Made by a program: the position numbers and the translations under genes. The notes beneath the pieces are model-generated. The model saw only the letters and a program-made list of their open reading frames with translations. It ran no database searches and had not been told where the DNA came from. A stretch of DNA of 64,000 nucleotides from Gemmatimonadaceae bacterium (GTDB lineage Bacteria > Gemmatimonadota > Gemmatimonadetes > Gemmatimonadales > Gemmatimonadaceae), in the NCBI GenBank assembly GCA_040882285.1, contig JBBEBQ010000007.1, positions 86,533 to 150,532 of the forward strand, written 5' to 3'. Positions 1 to 6,985 of this stretch are shown piece after piece (within the stretch, counting starts at the first letter, position 1; each line of letters opens with the position of its first letter).

Positions 1-626
1 GCCACCAGCGCCTGCCGCAGCTCAAACGAGCCGACACCATGGATATACGCGAAGTCCAGGGCGTGGCTACCGGAGGTCAGTTCTTCGATCCGGACACTAC
101 TTATGATCGACTGGCTGTTCGGGTGAGCTCCAAAATCGATCGTAGCTTCATAGACATCCCGCAGGCCATCGGAGAACTCTTTCTCATGAGCCTGCTCTAG
201 GTATCGAAAAACCTTTGCGACGGTAAAGGCGTTGCGGCAGGCCTGGCGCGACTCACCATCTTTACCCCGATTCAACCAGACATCTTGCAGTTCCGGGTTA
301 ACCACCATCGCGTGCGCGTAAAGGGCGCTCTCGATGCTACCCCGCAGCACCATATAAACAGGGAGCAGCTGGCCGCTTAGAGCTAGTCTTATCGCCGCTC
401 GGAGTGAGGCATGGGCATTCAGAAGAAGTATGCCAGCTGTCGGGGGGCGGATACCTCCGGCCTCGCCAAAGAAGTCCACGTACAGGCGGTCTATGTTGCT
501 CAAGAAACTTAGAGGCTCCTCAAGCTCTGCTTCAGCCTCGGCCCCGGACTCATTCGCGACACGAATGAAGTAGGCGAGCTCGTGCGCGTCAGCTTCTCTA
601 TGTCCGGTATGTTTGGGCTTGGTCAT
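1..626 (-). CDS. Cassette-borne hypothetical protein (3' end outside window)
   Basis: An open frame runs from ATG at 624-626 to the window edge, about 208 codons without a stop, so the C-terminus is missing. The protein starts MTKPKHTGHREADAHELAYF and is soluble-looking, with an acidic N-terminal third and a predominantly helical composition; I see no signal peptide or catalytic motif. It has the same strand as the six genes to its right and lies just beyond an attC-like site, so it is probably the gene of the next integron cassette. I do not recognise the family. The frame is convincing because it is long, uninterrupted and correctly placed in the array; function unknown. Confidence 0.6.
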   Translation of the reverse strand, partial: MTKPKHTGHREADAHELAYFIRVANESGAEAEAELEEPLSFLSNIDRLYVDFFGEAGGIRPPTAGILLLNAHASLRAAIRLALSGQLLPVYMVLRGSIESALYAHAMVVNPELQDVWLNRGKDGESRQACRNAFTVAKVFRYLEQAHEKEFSDGLRDVYEATIDFGAHPNSQSIISSVRIEELTSGSHALDFAYIHGVGSFELRQALV

Positions 627-673
627 CCGTTGAGAGTCCTGCGAAGGCGGTTGCTTCGTCTCTTATCCATGAC

Positions 674-741
674 GCCTAACGCCCGCAATTCTGCTGCGGC
701 ACGATCAAATTAAATGCGCCGACTGCAGCAATTGCTCCTTC
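674..741 (-). other. attC-like recombination site (degenerate)
   Basis: On the minus strand an imperfect inverted repeat (GCAATTGCTGCAGTCGGCG against GTGCCGCAGCAGAATTGC) follows the stop codon of the 149-codon gene and ends in GTTAGGC (plus 674-680), which fits the integron core consensus GTTRRRY. The partner R'' box is not clear, so this is called by position and by its R' half rather than by a complete attC. Confidence 0.45.
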
Positions 742-757
742 GATAGCCGCTGCAACG

Positions 758-1207
758 TCACCAGTTCCATGAGCCATCCTTGGCCCAACGTCTCGGCAAA
801 GGACCTAGGATACCGAGTCGCTGCAGCAAGAGCCCGCTCATGCTACGATCTTTCATACTGAAGCCGTCAGCGTCGGCACAGGATTGCTCGCCCCCGAATT
901 TCTGGTCGATCATCTCGCGGTACACGGCTGGGTACAAGCGAGCGACGGCGACGAGCACGGCCATGCTGTCGTGATAGGATGTTTTTCCCCTTTGCCGTTG
1001 TTCAATCTCCTGCTCTTGTGTCGACGTGAGTCTCAGGCACGGTGGCGAGATGTATCGGTTGGTCTCTGGGTTTATGAAGACGCGGGCGTTGTAAGGCATG
1101 CTGACGTGGGTCTCGGCTCCAAAGCCGAGTACGAACCCAGCCAGAAGTACGATGCTGGCGACTTGAAGCGATCTGACGATGCGCTGTACGCCGACCACGG
1201 TCTTCAA
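758..1207 (-). CDS. Cassette-borne small membrane-anchored or secreted protein
   Basis: 149 codons, TTG start at 1205-1207 just after the attC of the preceding cassette. Residues about 14-32 (VASIVLLAGFVLGF region) form one hydrophobic segment, either an uncleaved anchor or a signal sequence, followed by a polar ~115-residue domain containing NPETNRYISPPCL and a second cysteine near residue 110. No family recognised. A frame on the opposite strand over the same DNA (884-1366) is open too, but strand agreement with neighbouring cassettes and the fit between the two flanking attC-like sites favour this one. GC is visibly lower than in the chromosomal genes to the right. Confidence 0.6.
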   Translation of the reverse strand: MKTVVGVQRIVRSLQVASIVLLAGFVLGFGAETHVSMPYNARVFINPETNRYISPPCLRLTSTQEQEIEQRQRGKTSYHDSMAVLVAVARLYPAVYREMIDQKFGGEQSCADADGFSMKDRSMSGLLLQRLGILGPLPRRWAKDGSWNW

Positions 1208-1224
1208 CGGGAGAGGGCGGCTGT

Positions 1225-1339
1225 GGCTAGCTCACGCGCGTGCGTTAAGCCGTGGCGCTTCATAGAAAATGCGGCAGGCGAGCGGAGCGAGCCAGCTGCT
1301 TCCAGCGTAGGCGCCGTCGGCTTCACCGCCAAGTTAGGT
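1225..1339 (-). other. attC site of integron cassette
   Basis: Minus strand: R'' ACCTAAC (plus 1333-1339, fits RYYYAAC), then the L''-type stretch GGTGAAGCCGACGGCGCC, an apical region containing GGCTCGCTCCGCTCGCCTGCC, then L' GGCGCCACGGCTTAACGC. The R' box is probably GCTAGCC at 1225-1231, one mismatch from GTTRRRY. It follows the stop codon of the 238-codon gene by about 11 bp. The apical sequence is nearly the same as in the attC at 2081-2192, the kind of within-array attC similarity seen in chromosomal integrons. Confidence 0.65.
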
Positions 1340-1349
1340 AGCCGCACAG

Positions 1350-2066
1350 CTAAGGCTCGCTTGTGAGGCTCTGGTACAACGCCGGATAGGCCTCTCTCAC
1401 GTATCGGGCTTCAGCTTGGCGCCCGAGGTAGAAACTTGCCACGTGATTACGAAGCATGTCGGTATCGTTTTGCGTGACCTCGGTGTAAATGCCGGAGATC
1501 GGTAGCGGCAGGAAGTGCTTCAGCGCGACCGAATATGATGCGAGCGCAGGTCCATTCGTCGCGCCGATGACGTCGGATGCACGAAGCCAGTGAACGGACA
1601 TTGCTCCGTACTGGAGAAGCCAGAAGAATGCGACATACCCGAGCCCTAAGGTGAAAGGCGTCAGCAGGGCGCCGAGCATAAGGCGTGGCATGGATATCTT
1701 GGGCGCTTTCAGGCCGCCAAAGGCCAGCCACACCGACACAAAGAGCGGTAGCACGATTCCGATGCCGTACAGAAGCCCAAAGACAATCGGGATGTACAAG
1801 CTGAGAAGAAGAAGCGATAGAAATGCCCCAACGCTCTGAACGGGAAAGGCGGTGGCTATTATCAGTTGCAGGACGAAGTATCGGAATGGGCTGAAGACGA
1901 GAATGCATAGCATGATCCAAAGCACAAACCACCTGGGGATCTCGTCCTCGGCCTGCTCCAACAGCAATCCCATAGCGCCAGCAAGTATACCGAAAAGCGC
2001 AGGAACGGCGAAGATCCAAGCCAGGATCAACGAGACGGTACTAGAGGCGAACGGTTCAGAATTCAT
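1350..2066 (-). CDS. Cassette-borne polytopic membrane protein
   Basis: 238 codons, ATG start, beginning 15-20 bp after the recombination point of the upstream attC. Four to five strongly hydrophobic segments lie at roughly residues 8-35, 45-62, 70-95, 98-118 and 132-155, followed by a ~75-residue polar tail that would sit on one side of the inner membrane. No transporter signature or conserved charged residue inside the helices is apparent. Family not recognised. Single-gene cassette: gene plus its own downstream attC. Confidence 0.65.
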   Translation of the reverse strand: MNSEPFASSTVSLILAWIFAVPALFGILAGAMGLLLEQAEDEIPRWFVLWIMLCILVFSPFRYFVLQLIIATAFPVQSVGAFLSLLLLSLYIPIVFGLLYGIGIVLPLFVSVWLAFGGLKAPKISMPRLMLGALLTPFTLGLGYVAFFWLLQYGAMSVHWLRASDVIGATNGPALASYSVALKHFLPLPISGIYTEVTQNDTDMLRNHVASFYLGRQAEARYVREAYPALYQSLTSEP

Positions 2067-2080
2067 TGATACAAGTGGCT

Positions 2081-2192
2081 ACCTAACGCGCCGGAGTTAA
2101 GCTGCGGCGCACCATTAACACTGCGGCAGGCGAGCGCAGCGAGCCAGCCGCGTTCAAAGCGAGCGCCGTCAGCTTCAACTCCTCGTTTAGGC
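2081..2192 (-). other. attC site of integron cassette (best preserved)
   Basis: Minus strand: R'' GCCTAAA (plus 2186-2192, overlapping the TAA stop of the 225-codon gene), L'' GAGTTGAAGCTGACGGCGC, apical loop with GGCTCGCTGCGCTCGCCTGCCG, L' GCGCCGCAGCTTAACTC and R' GTTAGGT (plus 2081-2087, exact GTTRRRY). The L''/L' arms pair along about 17 bp with the single unpaired base typical of attC hairpins. Length ~112 nt, within the known attC range. Confidence 0.8.
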
Positions 2193-2864
2193 CGCACCAT
2201 CGGAATCCGTTCGCTGCGGAGTCATGCGTTCGAATTCAAGGCCGAATGCCTTGAGCTTCGCTGCAAACGGCACCAGTACAAGCGCCGCCGCTATGCCTAG
2301 GAGAGCCAAGCGCTCTGCCGTCAACAGGGAGATGGAGGAAAACTGCTCGAGCAAAAAATCCCCAACCGCCAGCAAGAAAGATGCGGCTGCCACCACCCAT
2401 GCTACGATGCGGAAGCGATCCGTAGTGCGCTTGATATCGGCGCGTACTGCAGTACGGCTAGAGGCAAGGGAGGTAGATCGTAAGTCCGAATAACGGGGAA
2501 AGGTCGAAAGGGGGATCAGCGTAAACGCACCACCTGCCATCATGCGATAAAAGCTGATCGCGTCGGGCCCATGGCCTGGTACCGCAACGAAGGCCTCTAG
2601 TGGCCGCGAACTAAGCGTTGTCACGTAGCCGCGAAGTCGATCGCTAGCTGTTGTGATCGCGACAGAGTCATTGCTTCCCTTTACCTCAAGGACCGCGATG
2701 TACTCCTTGGCGGCAGGGTCAAGAATGCCGATATCCGGCCGGTACTGAGTTCCAGCATTCGGCAGAAGCGAGGGCGCGCGCACGAGCGAGCCGCTCGGGT
2801 ATCCGAGTCCTCTCAAGAACTCAAGGACGATCTCTTCGAAACGCGAGTGCGGCTCAGGGATCAT
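2187..2864 (-). CDS. Cassette-borne PD-(D/E)XK-like nuclease domain with two C-terminal membrane helices
   Basis: 225 codons, ATG at 2862-2864, only 8 bp from the attI-like core GTTAGGC, so this is the first cassette of the left sub-array. Residues 5-120 resemble a restriction-endonuclease-like fold: an N-terminal helix with FEEIVLEFLRGLGY, then YRPDIGIL...EYIAVLEVKG, giving the D-x(n)-E-x-K arrangement expected of a PD-(D/E)XK active site. Residues ~150-170 and ~183-203 are hydrophobic helices, so the domain is probably tethered to the inner membrane facing the cytoplasm. The nuclease assignment is motif-based inference; a defence role is possible but unproven. Confidence 0.6.
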   Translation of the reverse strand: MIPEPHSRFEEIVLEFLRGLGYPSGSLVRAPSLLPNAGTQYRPDIGILDPAAKEYIAVLEVKGSNDSVAITTASDRLRGYVTTLSSRPLEAFVAVPGHGPDAISFYRMMAGGAFTLIPLSTFPRYSDLRSTSLASSRTAVRADIKRTTDRFRIVAWVVAAASFLLAVGDFLLEQFSSISLLTAERLALLGIAAALVLVPFAAKLKAFGLEFERMTPQRTDSDGAA

Positions 2865-2871
2865 GATCTCG

Positions 2872-2878
2872 GCCTAAC
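2872..2878 (-). other. attI-like recombination core, copy A
   Basis: Minus strand reads AATCAATAGTTAGGCC; GTTAGGC fits the integron core GTTRRRY. Sequence to the right (from ACTATTGATT onward) is shared with copy B at 6217 and beyond, while sequence to the left is unrelated and starts a cassette. That is exactly where site-specific cassette insertion would break homology. Unlike attC, the flank has no inverted L''/L' arms, hence attI-like. Confidence 0.6.
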
Positions 2879-3134
2879 TATTGATTGCCTAGCTACGTAT
2901 ACTGCGAAGAGCGGCGAAACGCAGCAAGGCGGCGCTGGCTCTCGCGCCCCGGCGAAAATGGCACGCCGCGACGAACCGCCGGAGCTGAATGCACTTACGC
3001 AGTTTCCGCTAAGCAGGAGAGCGGAAATAGGCCGCAAGAAGTCCGCTGCATATTTCCGCACAACCGGTACGGAGAGCTGTAGCGAGTCCTCGCAGCCTCT
3101 TTCCCCGCTTGGCACCGCCAGCAGCGGAATGCCT

Positions 3135-3646
3135 CAACCCCCCGGCTGCGCATCCGCATACGCATCCGTCGGCAAACACGAGCACACCAGGTTCCGATCC
3201 CCGTACGCACTCTCCACCCTCGCCACCGCCGGCCAGAACTTTCTTCCCCCGGATCCACTCCGCCGGAAACGCGGCCTGCTCGCGCGTGTAGCCGTACGTC
3301 CATGCGGTCGCGGTCACCCGCTCCAGCGTGTGCGACGCATTTTTCAAAACGTTGTCCTGCTTGTCCGCGGTCCCGATCTCGATCTCGCGGATCTCCTCCC
3401 GGATCGAAATCATCGCGTCGCAGAACCGGTCGAGCTCGGCCAGCGACTCGCTCTCGGTCGGCTCGATCATCAGCGTCCCCGCCACGGGGAATGACACGGT
3501 CGGCGCGTGGAAGCCGTAATCCATGAGCCGCTTGGCGATGTCCTCCACCTCCACACCCGACGCGCCCTTCACCACGCGCGTGCCCACGATGCACTCATGC
3601 GCCACGGTTCCGTTAATCGCGCGATACAGGACCAGGGAAATGCTGC
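3135..3646 (-). pseudogene. gcvP C-terminal fragment (truncated, frameshifted copy)
   Basis: Encodes the last ~165 residues of glycine decarboxylase: [47 protein letters not shown], through [12 protein letters not shown]. The N-terminal ~800 residues including the PLP site are absent. One extra base in the C-run near 3240-3250 (CTTTCTTCCCCCGG versus CTTCCTCCCCCTGG in the intact gene) shifts the frame after WIRG. Before the shift only about four of ~130 residues differ from the intact gene although the DNA differs at many more sites, so most changes are synonymous. It cannot make a working enzyme; an open frame merely reads into it from 3707. Confidence 0.9.
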
Positions 3647-4093
3647 TCACGTGCCTTGACGCCCGCGCATGCCCACACCAAGGGCCTTCGTACGCTCTTC
3701 GAGCCACGCGACGAGAGGCCTGAGGTCCTCTTCGAAAAGCATGAGTCGCCTAACGGATGATCTAGGATAACTTTCCCCCAGCGATTCGCGACTCGACTTT
3801 TGCTCAATCCAGAGTTCTGGCTTCGGCACAGGCTCCATCGACAGGACACTGCCACCGGGGAATTGTCGCTGCGACGGCCACTCATCGGCCGTATAGGATC
3901 CCCGGAGCCAACGAGCAACCCATGGCAGATCATCGATCTGAATCTCGATGCCTTCGCCCACTGTCTTTTCCTGAGGATTCCACTGCTCAACGTGAACAGT
4001 TTGTCGTTCGTCTCCAGCGAAGCGCATCCGCCACAGCCAACCACGAGATAGCGCGAGCATCGGCGTCTCGCTTGAGAAGTCATTAGAAGGCAC
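3647..4093 (-). CDS. Cassette-borne hypothetical protein lacking its attC
   Basis: 148 codons, GTG start at 4091-4093 preceded by GGAGG with a 6-base spacing. Soluble, tryptophan-rich and acidic ([29 protein letters not shown]), ending in a leucine-rich helix [16 protein letters not shown]. No signal peptide. The TGA stop (3647-3649) lies on the junction with the duplicated gcvP fragment, so whatever attC followed this gene was removed by the rearrangement. Small acidic single-domain cassette proteins of this look are sometimes immunity or antitoxin proteins, but nothing here proves it. Confidence 0.55.
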   Translation of the reverse strand: MPSNDFSSETPMLALSRGWLWRMRFAGDERQTVHVEQWNPQEKTVGEGIEIQIDDLPWVARWLRGSYTADEWPSQRQFPGGSVLSMEPVPKPELWIEQKSSRESLGESYPRSSVRRLMLFEEDLRPLVAWLEERTKALGVGMRGRQGT

Positions 4094-4216
4094 TGTATGC
4101 CTCCGCGGAGTAGCGAGTGATGCGCTCGTGCACAGAGGTCACGGATGGAGAGAGAAATACCGCCAAAGCGGAAGCGCCGTAAGTGACCGATCCGCCGACC
4201 TTGTTCCACACCTTGA

Positions 4217-4696
4217 CTACGGCGAAGCTGCGGCGGATCGCCCGGACGCCCAGATCCAGGTGGCCACCAGCAAGGCGACGATCACAGCAAGCACCGTTGT
4301 CAAGAGGCCGTAACGCATATTCGCCGCCTGCTGTGCCCGACGGGCGATGCGCCGTTGATCAGCTTTGCGGCGCGCGGATACCAATTCTGCACGCCCGTTG
4401 AGGTCTGTTCGCAGACTACGCGCTTGCTGCCGGGAATCCTCAACAACCTCAGGGACAGCGCCGGTCTGCCGTAACTCGAAGTACCATCGTTCAGCAGAAT
4501 CCACGCGGGCCCGCGCGGCACCCAGTTCTCGTGAACGCTCGGCGTGGTCGTGCGCTGCTTGACGTAGCTCTGCCGCCGACCGGTTCGAAAGGGCACCATA
4601 CTGCCATGCGACGGAGCCTAATACAGCGAAGCCACCGATCCACAGGACAAGGACCTGCACCGGGTGCCAGCGCACAATCCGCAGCTTCAACTCCAC
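4217..4696 (-). CDS. Cassette-borne protein with two membrane helices and a coiled coil
   Basis: 159 codons, GTG start at 4694-4696. Hydrophobic segments at residues ~14-33 (VLVLWIGGFAVLGSVAW) and ~128-147 (LLTTVLAVIVALLVATWIW) bracket an ~80-residue arginine/alanine-rich region likely to form a helical coiled coil. The gene follows a half attC; no attC lies between it and the 148-codon gene, so the two may travel as one cassette. Family not recognised. Confidence 0.5.
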   Translation of the reverse strand: MELKLRIVRWHPVQVLVLWIGGFAVLGSVAWQYGALSNRSAAELRQAAHDHAERSRELGAARARVDSAERWYFELRQTGAVPEVVEDSRQQARSLRTDLNGRAELVSARRKADQRRIARRAQQAANMRYGLLTTVLAVIVALLVATWIWASGRSAAASP

Positions 4697-4764
4697 GTCA
4701 GGTCCGCATCATCGCGCCGACAGCTTCACGCGCCCATTAGGCGGCAGTGTTTCACTTTAGGTAG
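4697..4764 (-). other. Truncated attC-like site
   Basis: Minus strand after the TAA of the 152-codon gene: ACCTAAA (R''-like, overlapping the stop), GCCTAAT, then GCGTGAAGCTGTCGGCGC, a typical L''-side sequence. The matching L'/R' half is not found; instead TTGAAGCTGCGG appears in the same orientation inside the next gene. It looks like half an attC left after a deletion or fusion of cassettes. Confidence 0.4.
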
Positions 4765-5215
4765 CCTTTAGCAGCCGGTAATCGGCAGCACGAAGGCGAG
4801 TCTTGGCCACTAGGTCAGACGAGAGGGCGTCCTTTCGAAGAGTGGCAATGAACGAAGCGAAGGCGTGCTCCTTCTCGGCTTCAGGCGTCCCGCTACCAAT
4901 CCGAACGGAGTCGAGGAATCCATACGCGGCCTGGATCACATCGTCCGATGCGTACAACCAGCATAGCTGGAGCTCGTCGAGAAAGGTTTGCTTGAGCGAC
5001 GTTGCCTCAGCTTGGCCCACCATAAACCCCTTGCTCAACTCCAAGAGCTTTCGATAACTCCTCTCCTTTCGCTCGAACTGCTGGAGGAATCGTCTTTCGC
5101 GATCTGCGCGACGTCGGGCCTTTTCGTTAAGTAGCCAGCCGATGACCACCGTAAGGACAGGAGCCATGATCTTCCAAAACTCGACATCACCGAGAACCTG
5201 GCGGAAATTGTCCAT
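4757..5215 (-). CDS. Cassette-borne membrane-anchored helical protein
   Basis: 152 codons, ATG start at 5213-5215. One N-terminal transmembrane helix (residues ~14-30, IMAPVLTVVIGWLL), then a highly charged likely coiled coil (ARRRADRERRFLQQFERKER), then a globular part with LQLCWLYASDDVIQAAYGFL and a C-terminal TLRKDALSSDL. Topology suggests a short periplasmic tail and a cytoplasmic domain. I do not recognise the family. The stop codon is inside the R'' box of the downstream attC remnant, a usual arrangement in compact cassettes. Confidence 0.6.
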   Translation of the reverse strand: MDNFRQVLGDVEFWKIMAPVLTVVIGWLLNEKARRRADRERRFLQQFERKERSYRKLLELSKGFMVGQAEATSLKQTFLDELQLCWLYASDDVIQAAYGFLDSVRIGSGTPEAEKEHAFASFIATLRKDALSSDLVAKTRLRAADYRLLKAT

Positions 5216-5253
5216 GTGCCTCTGATTGATCGGCTACCTGCCTGCGCGTGGCC

Positions 5254-5347
5254 CGCCTACGCTTCAGCTAACCTGCGAGCGCACCCAACGAAATGCGAGC
5301 GAAGCGAGCCTCAGCAAATCGCTCGATAGGTTCAGCGTTCGTTAGAC
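5254..5347 (-). other. attC site of integron cassette
   Basis: Minus strand: R'' GTCTAAC (plus 5341-5347, fits RYYYAAC), GAACGCTGAACCTATCGAGCG, apical GAGGCTCGCTTCGCTCGC (same motif as in the attC sites at 1225 and 2081), CGCTCGCAGGTTAGCTGAAGCG, then GTAGGCG (plus 5254-5260) as a degenerate R'. Lies between the 262- and 152-codon genes. Length ~94 nt. Confidence 0.65.
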
Positions 5348-5364
5348 GTCACTGCGACGCGAAG

Positions 5365-6153
5365 CTAGTCACCGACCCTCACTGAGGGCCATTCGAATTG
5401 CAAATGTCTATCGTAGTAGGTTCGCTTCAACCAACGGAGATCGCGAAACCATTGGGTACAGGCGGTACTATCGCTTCCGAGACGGCCTGCGCCCAGGTGA
5501 TAGGACTTTGCGATGGCATAGGCCATTCGCCGGAGGCGGGGAGCCGACTTCGGCGACCCACAATCCGCGGCGTACTCAGTGCCAAAGCGCGTTGGAATTG
5601 CGCCCGCGTATGCCCGTGCCAGTGCGCGTCGTCGCGAGGTCGGATGGTTGCCAGCGCCATCGCCCACCCGATAGCCCTTGGCCTTGAGGAAGCTCTCCGA
5701 ACGCCAGTCCGCGGAGAGTAAGCGCAACCGACCATATCCTCTAACGACGATACTCGGCCACCTGAACCCGACCTTCATCAAGTGCTCAAGCCCCGGGTGC
5801 CCCTTGCCCATTCGCAAGGCGATCTTCGGCGTATTCAGTGGATCGTGTCCGGAAATCAAGTAAGCCAGGAACATCTCATGTGAATAGACACGCAGTGTTT
5901 TTCCGGCACGCTTTCGAAGGAGTTGGTCGAGATCTCTAGCTTGCCATTCCTCTCGGCCCAGAACGAGCACTTCCGTGTAGGCCGCCGGCTCCCATGTATC
6001 GATCTTCCTTCGGCTCAGGAACTGCTCGAAGTCGTCTCGGGCGTACGGGCCGTGTCCGATCAACGAGACGTCCTCGAGATGTATGCGCGATCCGTCGACG
6101 CCACGGAACATCCAATTGCGCAGCGTGATGCTCGTGAAAGGTGTGCCGGCCAT
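5365..6153 (-). CDS. First cassette gene after gcvP; hypothetical two-domain protein
   Basis: 262 codons, ATG at 6151-6153, ~64 bp from the attI-like core. Residues ~40-105 contain TEVLVLGREEWQARDLDQLL and GKTLRVYSHEMFLAYLISG; residues ~165-260 are a basic domain with RRRALARAYAG, RLRRMAYAIAKSYHL and a C-terminal RWLKRTYYDR. No signal or membrane segment. The basic C-terminal half could bind nucleic acid, which is inference only. Its position directly behind the recombination core suggests it is the most recently gained cassette of the right sub-array if insertion is at attI. Confidence 0.6.
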   Translation of the reverse strand: MAGTPFTSITLRNWMFRGVDGSRIHLEDVSLIGHGPYARDDFEQFLSRRKIDTWEPAAYTEVLVLGREEWQARDLDQLLRKRAGKTLRVYSHEMFLAYLISGHDPLNTPKIALRMGKGHPGLEHLMKVGFRWPSIVVRGYGRLRLLSADWRSESFLKAKGYRVGDGAGNHPTSRRRALARAYAGAIPTRFGTEYAADCGSPKSAPRLRRMAYAIAKSYHLGAGRLGSDSTACTQWFRDLRWLKRTYYDRHLQFEWPSVRVGD

Positions 6154-6216
6154 GTTTTATCGGGCGCGAGAAATTGCTGCTTCGCCGAGGCTGATCGACA
6201 GCGATGAATCGGCTAC

Positions 6217-6223
6217 GTCTAAC
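6217..6223 (-). other. attI-like recombination core, copy B
   Basis: Minus strand TAATCAATAGTTAGACG; GTTAGAC fits GTTRRRY. It lies ~250 bp downstream of the gcvP stop. Homology with copy A begins here and continues only to the right. No integrase gene lies between gcvP and this core, unlike classical intI-attI units. Confidence 0.6.
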
Positions 6224-6985
6224 TATTGATTATCTGGACTACATATACTGCGGAGAGCGGCGAAACGCAGCAAGGCGGCGCTGGCTCTCGCGCCCCGGCG
6301 AAAATGGCACGCCGCGACGAACCGCCGGAGCTGAATGCACTTACGCAGTTTTCGCCAAGCAGGAGAGCGGAAATAGGCCGCAAGAAGTCCGCTGCATATT
6401 TCCGCGCAAACGATACGGAGAGTTGTAGTAAGTCCTCACAGCCCCCTTGCACACCTGCCACCACCGGAGCTCCTTACCCGCCCGGTTGCGCATCCGCATA
6501 CGCATCCGTCGGCAGACACGAGCACACCAGGTTCCGATCCCCGTACGCGCTCTCCACCCGCGCCACCGCTGGCCAGAACTTCCTCCCCCTGATCCACTCC
6601 GCCGGAAACGCGGCCTGCTCGCGCGTGTAACCGTGAGTCCACGCGGTCGCGGTCACCCGCTCCAGCGTGTGCGGCGCGTTCTTCAGCACGTTGTCCTGCT
6701 TGTCCGCGGTCCCGATCTCGATCTCGCGGATCTCCTCCCGAATCGAGATCATCGCGTCGCAGAACCGGTCGAGCTCGGCAAGCGACTCGCTCTCCGTCGG
6801 CTCGATCATCAGTGTCCCCGCGACCGGGAATGACACGGTCGGCGCGTGGAAGCCGTAATCCATGAGCCGCTTGGCGATGTCCTCCACCTCCACACCCGAC
6901 GCGCCCTTCACCACCCGCGTGTCCACGATGCACTCGTGCGCCACGGTCCCGTTGATCGCGCGATACAACACGGGGAAATGCTGCT
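6217..6985. repeat. Segmental duplicate B: attI-like core + flank + native gcvP 3' end
   Basis: Partner of 2872-3646, in the same orientation. Here the gcvP part belongs to the intact gene. The ~250 bp from 6224 to 6473 holds no convincing gene: short frames are open on both strands in both copies, but none resembles a known protein. It contains the ~220 bp block that is preserved between copies better than the ~60 bp next to it. Confidence 0.9.

Larger units (their letters stand above)
2872..3646. repeat. Segmental duplicate A: attI-like core + gcvP downstream flank + gcvP 3' end
   Basis: About 775 bp matching 6217-6985 with roughly nine in ten bases identical by eye and a few small indels. 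Contents from left to right: recombination core, a ~220 bp well-conserved stretch (CGGCGAAACGCAGCAAGGCG and onward), a less conserved ~60 bp, then the last ~510 bp of gcvP. Homology stops sharply at AAATGCTGCTC (3639-3649), at the stop codon of the neighbouring cassette gene. Confidence 0.9.

Noticed and set aside
884..1366. 160-codon plus-strand frame in the cassette array
   Set aside because: It runs across an attC-like site and opposes the strand of every other cassette gene; the minus-strand 149-codon gene explains the region better.
3009..3707. A 232-codon open frame through the gcvP fragment
   Set aside because: It fuses cassette antisense-frame sequence to a frameshifted gcvP tail; the second half is out of frame with GcvP, so it is a by-product of the rearrangement.
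3613..4209. 198-codon minus-strand frame overlapping the 148-codon cassette gene
   Set aside because: It extends into the duplicated gcvP block and has no ribosome site; the overlapping frame with GGAGG and a GTG start is preferable.
6224..6473. Short open frames on both strands downstream of gcvP (81 and 74 codons), conserved in both copies
   Set aside because: Open in both directions, no start context, no known domain; conservation is more simply explained by shared descent of a non-coding block.
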